Origin: Gammaproteobacteria bacterium
GTDB lineage: Bacteria; Pseudomonadota; Gammaproteobacteria; Francisellales; CACEW01
NCBI GenBank assembly: GCA_028282045.1
Contig: JANQIS010000266.1
Coordinates: 1-5,938, forward strand
Length of the DNA stretch: 5,938 nt
Reading direction: 5' to 3'
Below the pieces are notes generated by a model. The model had not been told where the DNA came from. It did no database searches and worked only from the letters and a program-made list of their open reading frames with translations. Shown here one piece after another: positions 1-5,938 of this stretch (positions within the stretch are counted from its first letter, which is position 1; the number at the start of each line of letters is the position of its first letter). The position numbers and the translations under genes were made by a program.

Positions 1-602
1 CTAAATACCTGATTAATGTTGTTAGAACCTATACCCTGGGCAGTAGTAATTTTACGCCATGTCACACCATGATCTGACGAGATAGCCAGCCCATGGTCAG
101 TGGCAAGATAAACAAATCCATCAAAGATATAGATACTATTAATCCTAGTGCCACGAAATAACGCTCTCTCAGGGCCAAAAGGAATAGAATAAAATGCCGG
201 ATAAACGGTTATTGGCAAGGTAGTATCCTGGCTAAGATGTTCAGTAGCAACATGTAGTTTGTAGTGATAAATGTGAGGTGAAAGTATCACTTTGGGTAAG
301 GTTAGTTGTAAGTCCAGGTGGTACAGTTGCTCTTGTGAATTTACAATAAAAGCCTTCATCGAAGATATTGGCTTGCCTCTGTAAGTAAGATAAGCATAGA
401 CTTGCGCCTTATCTGACTTTGCCAGAGAAGGCATTTGTATTTTAATCGGCAGCGAATACAAAGTTATACCGCCTGTTGTAAAGACCTCAGGTACTTCAAT
501 CTTAAAGTGATTATTTCCAAAAGTACACGTCACACCAGTTAAAAATAGAGCAAAGAGAAACGGTATATAAAGCACAATGGCCCTTTTTAACAGGTAAAGC
601 AT
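1..602 (-). CDS. Exported Asp-box (BNR-type) beta-propeller repeat protein, N-terminal 200 codons, truncated by window edge
   Basis: An open frame runs leftward from ATG at 602 to base 1 with no stop, so only the N-terminus is visible. Residues 1-25 have one or two basic residues (K6, R7) followed by a hydrophobic stretch (about 8-24), which suggests a signal peptide or membrane anchor for export. C26 is preceded by Thr, a poor lipobox, so a lipoprotein is unlikely. Residues about 40-135 look beta-rich and could be an Ig-like or similar domain (inference; no family recognised). Residues 154-200 read like one sialidase/BNR-type unit: the Asp box SSDHGVTW lies at 175-182, preceded by VYLATDHGLAIS. 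NNINQVF (194-200) echoes TRINSIYIF (152-160), so a second repeat probably starts at the edge. Such propellers usually bind ligands or act as scaffolds, and the catalytic role, if any, is unknown. The ATG lacks a clear ribosome-binding site, but an in-frame TAA lies upstream with no other ATG between them. Gene reality is fairly sure; function is not. Confidence 0.72.
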   Translation of the reverse strand, partial: MLYLLKRAIVLYIPFLFALFLTGVTCTFGNNHFKIEVPEVFTTGGITLYSLPIKIQMPSLAKSDKAQVYAYLTYRGKPISSMKAFIVNSQEQLYHLDLQLTLPKVILSPHIYHYKLHVATEHLSQDTTLPITVYPAFYSIPFGPERALFRGTRINSIYIFDGFVYLATDHGLAISSDHGVTWRKITTAQGIGSNNINQVF

Positions 603-632
603 TTTACAAAACTTAAAGCCGAAAAGTTATAT

Positions 633-660
633 TTTATAAAAAAACTGTGATCAGTGACAA
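633..660 (-). promoter_or_regulatory. Sigma70-like promoter for the leftward propeller gene
   Basis: On the minus strand, TTGTCA (bases 660-655) is followed after 16 bases by TATAAA (638-633). Both boxes are close to the sigma70 consensus. Transcription would begin near base 626, giving a leader of about 25 bases before the ATG at 602. A TGATCA palindrome (648-653) sits in the spacer and could be an operator half, though this is only a guess. The fit to position and strand is good, but there is no experimental support. Confidence 0.5.
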
Positions 661-744
661 TGGTTATATAGATATATCCTATGTCATTCGGACCCAGCTT
701 CTGATGACGCTTTTATGTCTTTCGTCAACCGACTGGCAACGGAT

Positions 745-820
745 ATAGTATTACACCATCAGCAATTTAAATTAAACCAAATGTTAAATCGTAACTAAAT
801 GGTGTTGTATTATCTATATA
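745..820. repeat. Imperfect nested inverted repeat in the divergent region
   Basis: ACACCAT (753-759) pairs exactly with ATGGTGT (799-805). Inside it, ATTTAA (765-770) pairs with TTAAAT (784-789). With small gaps the outer arms extend on both sides: the right arm read in reverse (TAGATAATACAACACCAT) resembles the left arm (TAGTATTACACCAT). The arms could be a regulator-binding dyad, a hairpin or the ends of a very small decayed element. The inner arms are pure A/T and could be chance. Low confidence that it is functional. Confidence 0.3.
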
Positions 821-931
821 GTAATGTTAAGAATTACCGTCGTGTTTAATACACACATAGTTTCTAATGCAGCATACACAGCCACCACTTGCTTTAGCAT
901 TTTTAAAAAAAAATATACAAGAAATCAACAA

Positions 932-958
932 TTGCTCATAAAACACAAACCTTAATAT
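932..958 (+). promoter_or_regulatory. Weak candidate promoter for the transporter-porin operon
   Basis: TTGCTC (932-937) and TAATAT (953-958) are separated by 15 bases, shorter than the ideal 17. Transcription would start near 965, about 38 bases before the ATG at 1003. Other AT-rich boxes upstream (TTGCTT at 889-894 with AATATA at 912-917, and TTGTAT at 805-810) are also possible. None is strong, which would fit activator-dependent control, but that is inference. Confidence 0.2.
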
Positions 959-1002
959 TCCATAGTCAACTTAGCATACTGTTAGCGTAAGGAATTGCGA
1001 CT

Positions 1003-2475
1003 ATGGATACTGAATTAGCCTACACTCAACAAGCAGAGCTCTCTTGCCCCGATAAAAGCAGCACACTCTCCAAACCTTTTTGGGTTGTGTGGGGTATAGA
1101 GCTTTGGGAACGCTTCGGTTACTACGGTACACAGGCAATCCTTGCGCTGTATTTTGTGCAAAAACTGGGATACTCTGAAAGAGAAAGCTTCTATGTGTTC
1201 GGCTCTTTTGCTGCCTTCGTATACGGATTTGTCTGGGTCGGTGGTTTGATTGGCGACCGTTATCTGGGAGCCAAGCGAACACTGCTGCTTGGCGCAATAG
1301 TGCTTATGATCGCCTATGCGCTGCTGGGTAGCTCTGATAAAAATACGGTTTTCTACGCCTTATCCTGTATTGTTGTCGGCAATGCACTATTTAAGGCGAA
1401 CCCATCCTCGCTGATTTCAAAACTCTATGACAAAGGAGACCCGGCACTTGACGGTGCGATGACACTTTATTACATGGCTGTGAACATTGGGGCAACGATC
1501 TCAATGGCACTTACCCCTATTATTGCCGATCATTATGGGTGGGGCGTTGCTTTCTGGTTATGTGCACTTGGCTTGCTGCTTGGAATCGTAAACTACGCCA
1601 TATTTGCTAAAGCGATGCGAGATGTTGCCACTGATGCTGGACGCAAACCTCTTAGTTTAAAGCGTTTATTACTGGTCATAGCCGGCAGCATTGTAGCGGT
1701 GTTGGTCATTGCTCAGATCATGTCTAACACCCTGTTATGTGACATTATCGTTTATGTAACTGTTGCTGCAGGGCTGGTCTATTTTCTTAAGGTTGCCCTA
1801 ACTTTACAAGGGCTTGAACGCAAGAGAATGTTAGTGGCATTTATTTTGATCATTGAGTCGGTACTGTTTTTCGTGCTCTATAATCAAATGCCGACTTCGC
1901 TTACTTTCTTTGCCCAGCATAATATTAATAACGACTTATGGGGTTGGCATATTCCGGCTGCAGAATATCAAGTCTTAAACCCTCTGGTTATTGTCGTGAT
2001 GTCACCCGTACTTGCATGGTTATACCGCCGCTTTCCAGGTACACACGTTACTAAGTTTTGCCTGGGCATGACGTTATGTTCCTGTGCATTCTTAGTGTTG
2101 TACCTTCCGCAATTCACGGCAGAAAAAGGATTGGTTTCACCCATATGGATGCTCATTACCTATTATTTGCAGTCAGTGGGTGAGTTACTGGTCTCGGCAC
2201 TTGGATTAGCTATGGTAGCAGAGCTGTGTCCACGCAAAATGAGCGGTTTTGTGATGGGTATTTGGTTCCTCTCTGTTATGCTGGCAGGCCCAATTGGTGC
2301 GTGGGTTGGTGTGTTAACTGCACCACAAGGTGTAGAACACATGAGTGCCGCCACTACCTTACCCATCTACTCTCACGTGTTTTTTGAAATTGGCTTATTC
2401 ACCCTGGTTATCGCCATCTTAATGTGGGTGTTTAGACCTTATTTCAACCAGTTAATTGAAGGAAAAACTAGCTAG
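1003..2475 (+). CDS. Proton-dependent oligopeptide transporter (POT/PTR2 family, DtpA/DtpB-like)
   Basis: This 490-residue inner-membrane protein should import di- or tripeptides with protons, as POT members of the major facilitator superfamily do. The length matches E. coli DtpA/DtpB (about 490-500). The family's ExxER motif is intact (E33, E36, R37, followed by FGYYG), on the first helix. The first PTR2 signature is seen at GGLIGDRYLGAK (80-91). FKANPSSL (130-137) includes the conserved Lys131, and the second signature is YYMAVNIG (156-163). YNQMPTSLTFFA (293-304) and the helix with GELLVSALGLAMVAELCP (393-410), including Glu393, are also typical. About a dozen hydrophobic helices are spread over the length. 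AAGGA (989-993) sits nine bases before the ATG, supporting this start. The porin gene follows after 14 bases, so they are probably one operon. DtpA-like sequence suggests peptide transport; the exact substrate is open, so no symbol is given. Confidence 0.95.
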   Translation: MDTELAYTQQAELSCPDKSSTLSKPFWVVWGIELWERFGYYGTQAILALYFVQKLGYSERESFYVFGSFAAFVYGFVWVGGLIGDRYLGAKRTLLLGAIVLMIAYALLGSSDKNTVFYALSCIVVGNALFKANPSSLISKLYDKGDPALDGAMTLYYMAVNIGATISMALTPIIADHYGWGVAFWLCALGLLLGIVNYAIFAKAMRDVATDAGRKPLSLKRLLLVIAGSIVAVLVIAQIMSNTLLCDIIVYVTVAAGLVYFLKVALTLQGLERKRMLVAFILIIESVLFFVLYNQMPTSLTFFAQHNINNDLWGWHIPAAEYQVLNPLVIVVMSPVLAWLYRRFPGTHVTKFCLGMTLCSCAFLVLYLPQFTAEKGLVSPIWMLITYYLQSVGELLVSALGLAMVAELCPRKMSGFVMGIWFLSVMLAGPIGAWVGVLTAPQGVEHMSAATTLPIYSHVFFEIGLFTLVIAILMWVFRPYFNQLIEGKTS

Positions 2476-2477
2476 AC

Positions 2478-2483
2478 AAGGAG
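2478..2483 (+). promoter_or_regulatory. Strong ribosome-binding site for the porin gene
   Basis: AAGGAG lies three bases after the transporter stop codon (TAG, 2473-2475) and six bases before the porin ATG at 2490. It fixes the porin start. The 14-base spacer has no room for a promoter or terminator, which argues for a shared transcript. Confidence 0.85.
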
Positions 2484-2489
2484 CAAGTT

Positions 2490-3767
2490 ATGAAGCCACA
2501 ATTTAAATTATTATCAGCCGCGGTTTGTATAGCAATTACTAGTAGCGCCTATGGCACAGCAATACAAAACAATGAAGTACAAACACTCCAGCAACAAATT
2601 AATCAGATACAACAACAAATTAACCGCCTTTCTCATCGAGGCCAAAGCCCGATTCCCACTAACTCAATATTCTTTGACGGCAAGGATAATAGCGCCAAGT
2701 TTGAAGAAATGTCCAGCACCAACTTGCCACTTAGCGTATTACAACTAAAGAGTACGTACCCTAATCAAAGCGTGGTTATCGGTGGCATGTTAGAAATGGA
2801 AACTCAGTACTGGTGGGGTAGTTCATTTGCATCAAACTCCTCGCCGACGGCAGGTACTGTAGCAGGCCCTAATGACGACTACCATTATCATTCTGGAAGC
2901 GGCATTAGTGTTTCCTCAGCAAACCTTGATGCTATGGCCAATATAAATCAATGGGCACAGACTTTTGTACAATTACATGCCAGCGATACCAGCAGTATGT
3001 CGCTGGAAAGCGGTTTTATTAACATCGGTAATTTAGCCCAGTCGCCTTTCTTTTTAACCTTAGGTAAAAACCGTATGCGTTTTGGCAACTTCCCTGGGGC
3101 TCCTTGGGCAGCAAGTATACCACAAGGAATTGTACGCCCAGGACATGTAAATACGCTAACGGTAGGTTACAACAAAGATCATTTAAACTTTAATCTGGCC
3201 ATGTATAACGTACCTAAAGGCAACAAAGAGGCCTTTATGGCCAGTGCGTTTTATGATAATGCGTTTAATCAAAGCTGGTCATATGAAATAAATACCGGCT
3301 TGGTTAGCAATGTAAGAGGTTTGGGTAATGCTTTTGATAGCGCTTTAGCTTCCGCAGGGCCAGATCAGGAGTCTACCCCTGGGTTTAATGTTGAAAGCAA
3401 GCTTAGTTATAAACAACTCAGCGCGAGTGGTGGCTTTTTTACCACGCTGAAAGATACCAATGTAACCAATCATAAAAAGGCGGGCACATGGTATGCCCAG
3501 CTTGCTTACACACAGAAACTTTTCGATCAAGATGTGTTATTTGCTATCAACTATAGTGGTGCTTACCATACAGAAAACGTTGCCATGCCTTTGGCCGGGG
3601 ATGCCAATCATGGTCCTTCACTCTATGGCGTACAAAAAGAAATTTTCACCTACGCTGATACTGAGATTGGCCATAGCATTAACGTCGGCCTGGAATATGC
3701 CTGGATGCAAACTTACAACTCACAGCACACCAACGAAATAACGCTCTATACTGCCTATTACTTCTAA
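2490..3767 (+). CDS. LbtU-like (DUF3573-type) outer-membrane beta-barrel porin with N-terminal coiled coil
   Basis: This 425-residue protein is predicted to be an outer-membrane channel. Residues 1-22 form a signal peptide (K2-K6 region, hydrophobic 7-17, cleavage likely after A20-Y21-G22). A periplasmic coiled coil follows at about 28-48, with V30, L33, I37, I40, I44 and L47 in perfect a/d heptad spacing. From about residue 95 onward, alternating polar/hydrophobic strands rich in Tyr, Phe and Trp suggest a barrel. The C-terminal strand TLYTAYYF ends in Phe, the usual BAM recognition signal. LGKNRMRFGNFPG (191-203) resembles the conserved early strand segment of this family. The layout of signal peptide, short coiled coil and barrel matches LbtU, the TonB-independent legiobactin receptor of Legionella, and Francisella FslE relatives. 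No TonB box or plug domain is evident. It sits 14 bases after a POT transporter gene, so it may serve the same substrate. Family assignment is from recollection of architecture; the ligand is unknown. Confidence 0.82.
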   Translation: MKPQFKLLSAAVCIAITSSAYGTAIQNNEVQTLQQQINQIQQQINRLSHRGQSPIPTNSIFFDGKDNSAKFEEMSSTNLPLSVLQLKSTYPNQSVVIGGMLEMETQYWWGSSFASNSSPTAGTVAGPNDDYHYHSGSGISVSSANLDAMANINQWAQTFVQLHASDTSSMSLESGFINIGNLAQSPFFLTLGKNRMRFGNFPGAPWAASIPQGIVRPGHVNTLTVGYNKDHLNFNLAMYNVPKGNKEAFMASAFYDNAFNQSWSYEINTGLVSNVRGLGNAFDSALASAGPDQESTPGFNVESKLSYKQLSASGGFFTTLKDTNVTNHKKAGTWYAQLAYTQKLFDQDVLFAINYSGAYHTENVAMPLAGDANHGPSLYGVQKEIFTYADTEIGHSINVGLEYAWMQTYNSQHTNEITLYTAYYF

Positions 3768-3771
3768 AACT

Positions 3772-3798
3772 CAACCCAGGTTTCTTAATAGCGGGTTG
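3772..3798 (+). repeat. Short inverted repeat just after the porin stop
   Basis: CAACCC (3772-3777) and GGGTTG (3793-3798) form a 6-bp stem with a 15-base loop, starting five bases after the porin TAA. No T-run follows, so it is not a textbook intrinsic terminator. The right arm can also pair with a second CAACCC at 3875-3880, so the two folds compete. Confidence 0.4.
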
Positions 3799-3799
3799 T

Positions 3800-3864
3800 C
3801 AATAACGCCATCCTTGGTTTCTCAATGGTAATCAACAAAAGACCCCACCTGGATGGCGTTGTTG
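3800..3864. repeat. 14-bp inverted repeat in the convergent spacer
   Basis: CAATAACGCCATCC (3800-3813) is complementary to GGATGGCGTTGTTG (3851-3864) at 13 of 14 positions. The remaining pair is a T-G wobble, so the fold works better as plus-strand RNA. The central ten bases (3804-3813 with 3851-3860) match perfectly. After a small internal bulge GGT (3816-3818) can pair with ACC (3847-3849), extending the stem. It lies between the ends of two converging genes, where it could end transcription, protect 3' ends or be a small repeat element. The match is far beyond chance for this spacing; the role is inferred. Confidence 0.7.
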
Positions 3865-3875
3865 CGCGAGGGGTC
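3837..3875 (-). terminator. Possible intrinsic terminator for gyrB-rsgA transcript
   Basis: Read on the minus strand, GACCCC (3875-3870) pairs with GGGGTC (3846-3841), and the right arm is followed directly by TTTTG. A GC-rich stem plus a T-run downstream of rsgA fits an intrinsic terminator, although the 23-base loop is long and the T-run short. This stem overlaps and excludes the larger inverted repeat at 3800-3864, so only one can form at a time. It lies about 95 bases after the rsgA stop. Confidence 0.35.
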
Positions 3876-3887
3876 AACCCCGGGGTT
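3876..3887. repeat. Perfect 12-bp palindrome AACCCCGGGGTT
   Basis: AACCCCGGGGTT is a perfect palindrome with no loop. Its CCCC can instead pair with GGGG at 3870-3873 around a TCAA tetraloop, giving a tight hairpin. It may be a protein-binding dyad or part of the alternative-fold cluster of this spacer. No known site was recognised. Confidence 0.5.
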
Positions 3888-3912
3888 AATAGTGAAAATA
3901 TCTGTGCAGTGG

Positions 3913-3950
3913 GCCTTTTTGAGTACTAAGAAATGGTGTTTAGAAAAGGC
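3913..3950. repeat. Short inverted repeat downstream of rsgA
   Basis: GCCTTTT (3913-3919) is exactly complementary to AAAAGGC (3944-3950), with a 24-base loop. A smaller GCCA/TGGC pair (3953-3956 and 3960-3963) lies next to it, nearest the rsgA stop. On the minus strand the sequence after the small stem reaches TTTT, so weak termination is possible, but the stem of four pairs is too short to be convincing. Confidence 0.3.
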
Positions 3951-3968
3951 AAGCCAGTGTGGCAATAA

Positions 3969-4970
3969 TCAGATCAAGTCGTTATCACAAATACGCCAAT
4001 AGCTCTGTAAACGGTTACAGTTTATCTTTTTTGCTTCTGCTGCTGCCAAAATAGCACAACCTGGCTCATGTCGGTGACTACAATCACGAAACTGACAGTG
4101 CCCCAAATAATCACGCAACTCAACAAATCCCTGAGCTATATCGTTCTGAGCTAGGTGCTGGAGGCTGTACTCGCGAATACCTGGTGAATCGATAATATCT
4201 CCTGCGCAGGGTAAATGGTATAGTTGTGCTGTGGTAGTGGTATGGCGACCTTTCTGATTGGCCAGAGAAATGTCACCCACCTTAGCCACATCGTAGCCTA
4301 CCAAAGCATTAAGTAACGAAGACTTCCCCACACCTGACTGGCCCAAGAAAATGCTCACCTTGTCTTGCAACAAAGTGATTAAAGCATCTAAGCCATTATG
4401 TTGCTTGGCACTACAACAAATAACCTGATAACCAATTCCCTCATAAAGCTGTCTTAACTTGGTGACCACCGTACTGTGTACATCTAAATCGACCTTATTA
4501 ATCACGATAGTGGCAGCAATATTATAATGCTCAGCAGCCACCAGATATTTATCAATAAAGTAAGGCACTGGTTCCGGTTCAATTGCTGTCACGACAAAAA
4601 TGCGCTCAATATTAGCAGCAATGGTTTTCATTTGTTTGTGCGGTGCTGGGCGCTGCAATACACTATGACGTACCTCACATGCAGTAATGACGCCAGTATC
4701 AGACTCACTCGTGGTAATGGGGCACCATACTACCCGGTCGCCGGTCACCAACGAGCCAATATTTTGGCGTGCAAAGCAACGGTAAATAGTACCATCAGTT
4801 GTTTCAACATCTAAGGTTTGACCATAATGTGCGATCACCACACCAGGTTGCGGTGCTCCCAAGCTTTCATCTTCGAGCTGAATTTGCCGGGTGGTGACTC
4901 GCTCTAAACGATCGGCCCTAATCGCTGCGATACGGCGTTGCTGTTGCGTGGTCAGTTTGCGCTTACTCAT
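3969..4970 (-). CDS. rsgA: Ribosome small-subunit-dependent GTPase A, 30S assembly/maturation factor
   Basis: RsgA is a cytoplasmic circularly permuted GTPase that binds the 30S subunit late in assembly and helps release RbfA. The 333-residue length fits the family. An N-terminal OB-fold spans about 40-105. The G motifs come in the permuted order: G4 NKVD (158-161), G1 GQSGVGKS (210-217), G2-like GRHTTTT (241-247), G3 DSPG (261-264). The C-terminal zinc site is complete: C292, C297, H299 and C305. The start MSKRKL matches the usual N-terminus, and an in-frame TAG six bases upstream rules out a longer form. No clear ribosome-binding site precedes the ATG. The gyrB stop lies only seven bases before it, so translation may be coupled to gyrB. 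The gene ends with TGA at 3969 and faces the porin gene. Confidence 0.97.
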   Translation of the reverse strand: MSKRKLTTQQQRRIAAIRADRLERVTTRQIQLEDESLGAPQPGVVIAHYGQTLDVETTDGTIYRCFARQNIGSLVTGDRVVWCPITTSESDTGVITACEVRHSVLQRPAPHKQMKTIAANIERIFVVTAIEPEPVPYFIDKYLVAAEHYNIAATIVINKVDLDVHSTVVTKLRQLYEGIGYQVICCSAKQHNGLDALITLLQDKVSIFLGQSGVGKSSLLNALVGYDVAKVGDISLANQKGRHTTTTAQLYHLPCAGDIIDSPGIREYSLQHLAQNDIAQGFVELRDYLGHCQFRDCSHRHEPGCAILAAAEAKKINCNRLQSYWRICDNDLI

Positions 4971-4977
4971 GAGCTAA

Positions 4978-5938
4978 TTACACGTCGAGGAACTTAACCT
5001 TCAGCGCATTGTCTTGAATGAAATCACGCCGCGGCTCTACATGATCTCCCATTAAGGTGGTAAACAAGCCATCAGCGGCAACAGCATCGGCAATGGTCAC
5101 CTGCAACATGCGACGCACAGCCGGATCCATGGTAGTCTCCCACAATTGATCCGGGTTCATTTCACCCAGACCTTTATAACGCTGGACGCTTTGCCCACGA
5201 CGCGCTTCTTTCAATAACCAATTTACCGCTTGAGCAAAACGATCAACAACCTGTTCCCGATTAGCGCGAGTTACTTTTGATTCTCCAGGAATCACTAAAC
5301 CCTCCAACGTCTGGCCCATTTGAACCAATTTTTGATATTCACCCGACTCAAAGAAAGTCTCACGAAACTCATAATGGTAATGCACGCCATGGTGTACCAA
5401 GTCAACCACCCCAAAATAACCATCTTCAACCGCATCGTGGGCTACTGAAAAATCAAATTGATGATGCTGGTCGTTGTATTGTTGCATGCGCTCACCTAAG
5501 CTTTGCCACCACTGGTTTACAGTTTGTTCATCATTAAACGACCCCTTAGGTGCCTGGGTAAAGCGAACCAATTCATGCAAAACCTTTTCTGGGTAACGTT
5601 TTGACAGGCGTTCAATGATTTGGTTAGTCTCTTGAAACTGCGCCACTAAATTACCTAAAGGGTCGCCCATAATCGGTGCACAACCTTGTTTGCTGATAAA
5701 ACTTGCTTCATCCAATGCAATTTGACGCAAATAATCGTTTAGTGCTGCATCGTCTTTAATGTAAGTTTCTTGCTTACCTTTTTTCACCTTATACAGTGGT
5801 GGTTGGGCGATATAAATATGCCCACGTTCGATGAGCTCTGGCATTTGGCGATAAAAAAACGTCAATAATAGGGTACGAATATGCGAACCATCCACATCGG
5901 CATCTGTCATGATAACGATGCGATGATAGCGCAGCTTA
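4978..5938 (-). CDS. gyrB: DNA gyrase subunit B, C-terminal part, truncated by window edge
   Basis: Only the last 319 complete codons are in the window. The reading frame continues through the right edge: KLRYHRIVI precedes MTDADVDG, so the methionine at 5910 is internal and not a start. Gyrase introduces negative supercoils with ATP; this part holds the TOPRIM metal site (the DADVDG acidic triad at 5904-5887, complement) and the region that contacts GyrA and DNA. QPPLYKVKKGKQ follows. A roughly 160-residue insertion, typical of Gram-negative GyrB and absent from ParE, separates it from QRYKGLGEMNPDQLWETTMDP (written here in parts: QRYKGLGEMNP, DQLWETTMDP). The insertion and the ending TLMGDHVEPRRDFI favour GyrB over ParE. 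The TAA at 4980-4978 is seven bases before rsgA. The quinolone-resistance region of GyrB would lie upstream, outside the window. Confidence 0.96.
   Translation of the reverse strand, partial: KLRYHRIVIMTDADVDGSHIRTLLLTFFYRQMPELIERGHIYIAQPPLYKVKKGKQETYIKDDAALNDYLRQIALDEASFISKQGCAPIMGDPLGNLVAQFQETNQIIERLSKRYPEKVLHELVRFTQAPKGSFNDEQTVNQWWQSLGERMQQYNDQHHQFDFSVAHDAVEDGYFGVVDLVHHGVHYHYEFRETFFESGEYQKLVQMGQTLEGLVIPGESKVTRANREQVVDRFAQAVNWLLKEARRGQSVQRYKGLGEMNPDQLWETTMDPAVRRMLQVTIADAVAADGLFTTLMGDHVEPRRDFIQDNALKVKFLDV

Larger units (their letters stand above)
603..1002. other. 400-base divergent intergenic control region
   Basis: This AT-rich stretch separates the leftward propeller gene from the rightward transporter-porin operon. 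I found no convincing protein-coding frame, tRNA or structured RNA. It holds a sigma70-like promoter for the leftward gene near 633-660, a short TGACG/CGTCA pair (705-709 and 723-727), and an imperfect nested dyad at about 745-820. It also has A-runs (905-913), a weak promoter candidate at 932-958 for the operon, and two copies of TTAGC eleven bases apart (971-975 and 982-986) just before the operon's ribosome-binding site. The length leaves room for transcription-factor control of both directions, but no known operator was recognised. Confidence 0.6.

Noticed and set aside
153..167. A 15-base exact direct repeat, ACGAAATAACGCTCT, at 153-167 and again at 3733-3747
   Set aside because: Both copies lie inside coding sequence on opposite strands relative to their genes and encode unrelated residues (ERALFR and NEITLY). 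The flanks diverge at once. Chance is a few percent for a window this size, so a link is not supported.
525..602. Lipoprotein signal for the propeller protein (LTGVTC around residue 26)
   Set aside because: The residue before Cys is Thr, while lipoboxes need Gly, Ala or Ser there. An ordinary signal peptide or anchor is more likely.
1001..1297. A 98-codon open frame on the minus strand inside the transporter gene
   Set aside because: It is a shadow of a clearly coding plus-strand gene, with a composition (many Arg, Gln, Pro) typical of antisense frames, and it has no recognisable motif.
3800..3864. Integron attC-like site, because AACGCC pairs with GGCGTT across a structured spacer
   Set aside because: The flanking bases do not fit the RYYYAAC and GTTRRRY core sites, no integrase gene is nearby, and the neighbours are chromosomal housekeeping and transport genes.
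3931..3940. AAATGGTGTT shared with bases 797-806 of the divergent region
   Set aside because: A ten-base match is expected many times by chance in a window of this size, and the flanks do not continue it.
4978..5910. gyrB read as a complete 310-residue gene starting at 5910
   Set aside because: The frame stays open to the edge and the upstream residues KLRYHRIVI match GyrB, so the methionine is internal.

Overview
The window looks like chromosomal DNA from a gammaproteobacterium. The GyrB fragment carries the long insertion in the TOPRIM region that is typical of Gram-negative gyrases, and RsgA resembles the enterobacterial protein closely. The outer-membrane protein resembles the LbtU/FslE (DUF3573-type) siderophore porins known mainly from Legionella, Coxiella and Francisella relatives. 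Together with the moderate, slightly AT-rich composition and an Asp-box propeller protein, this points to a Legionellales- or Francisella-like lineage. That placement is an inference; no single gene here proves it.

Layout. (1) Bases 1-602, minus strand: the first 200 codons of an exported protein with an Asp-box (BNR-type) beta-propeller repeat, cut by the left window edge. (2) Bases 603-1002: a 400-base AT-rich divergent control region with a good sigma70-like promoter for the leftward gene, a weaker candidate for the rightward operon, and an imperfect nested dyad. (3) Bases 1003-3767, plus strand: a two-gene operon with a 14-base gap, encoding a proton-coupled oligopeptide transporter (POT/PTR family, DtpA/DtpB-like) and an LbtU-like outer-membrane beta-barrel with a periplasmic coiled coil. 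(4) Bases 3768-3968: a convergent intergenic region unusually dense in overlapping inverted repeats. (5) Bases 3969-5938, minus strand: gyrB (C-terminal 319 codons, cut by the right edge), followed after 7 bases by rsgA.

How the genes may work together. The transporter and the porin are probably co-transcribed, so they could be the inner- and outer-membrane steps of one uptake route for a peptide or a peptide-like or siderophore-like compound. The substrate cannot be read from the sequence. gyrB and rsgA are housekeeping genes for DNA supercoiling and for 30S ribosome maturation; their tight pairing is not the usual context of either gene in well-known gammaproteobacteria. I see no CRISPR array, tRNA, rRNA, insertion sequence or defence system. 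The least explained parts are the operon pairing and the structured convergent spacer.
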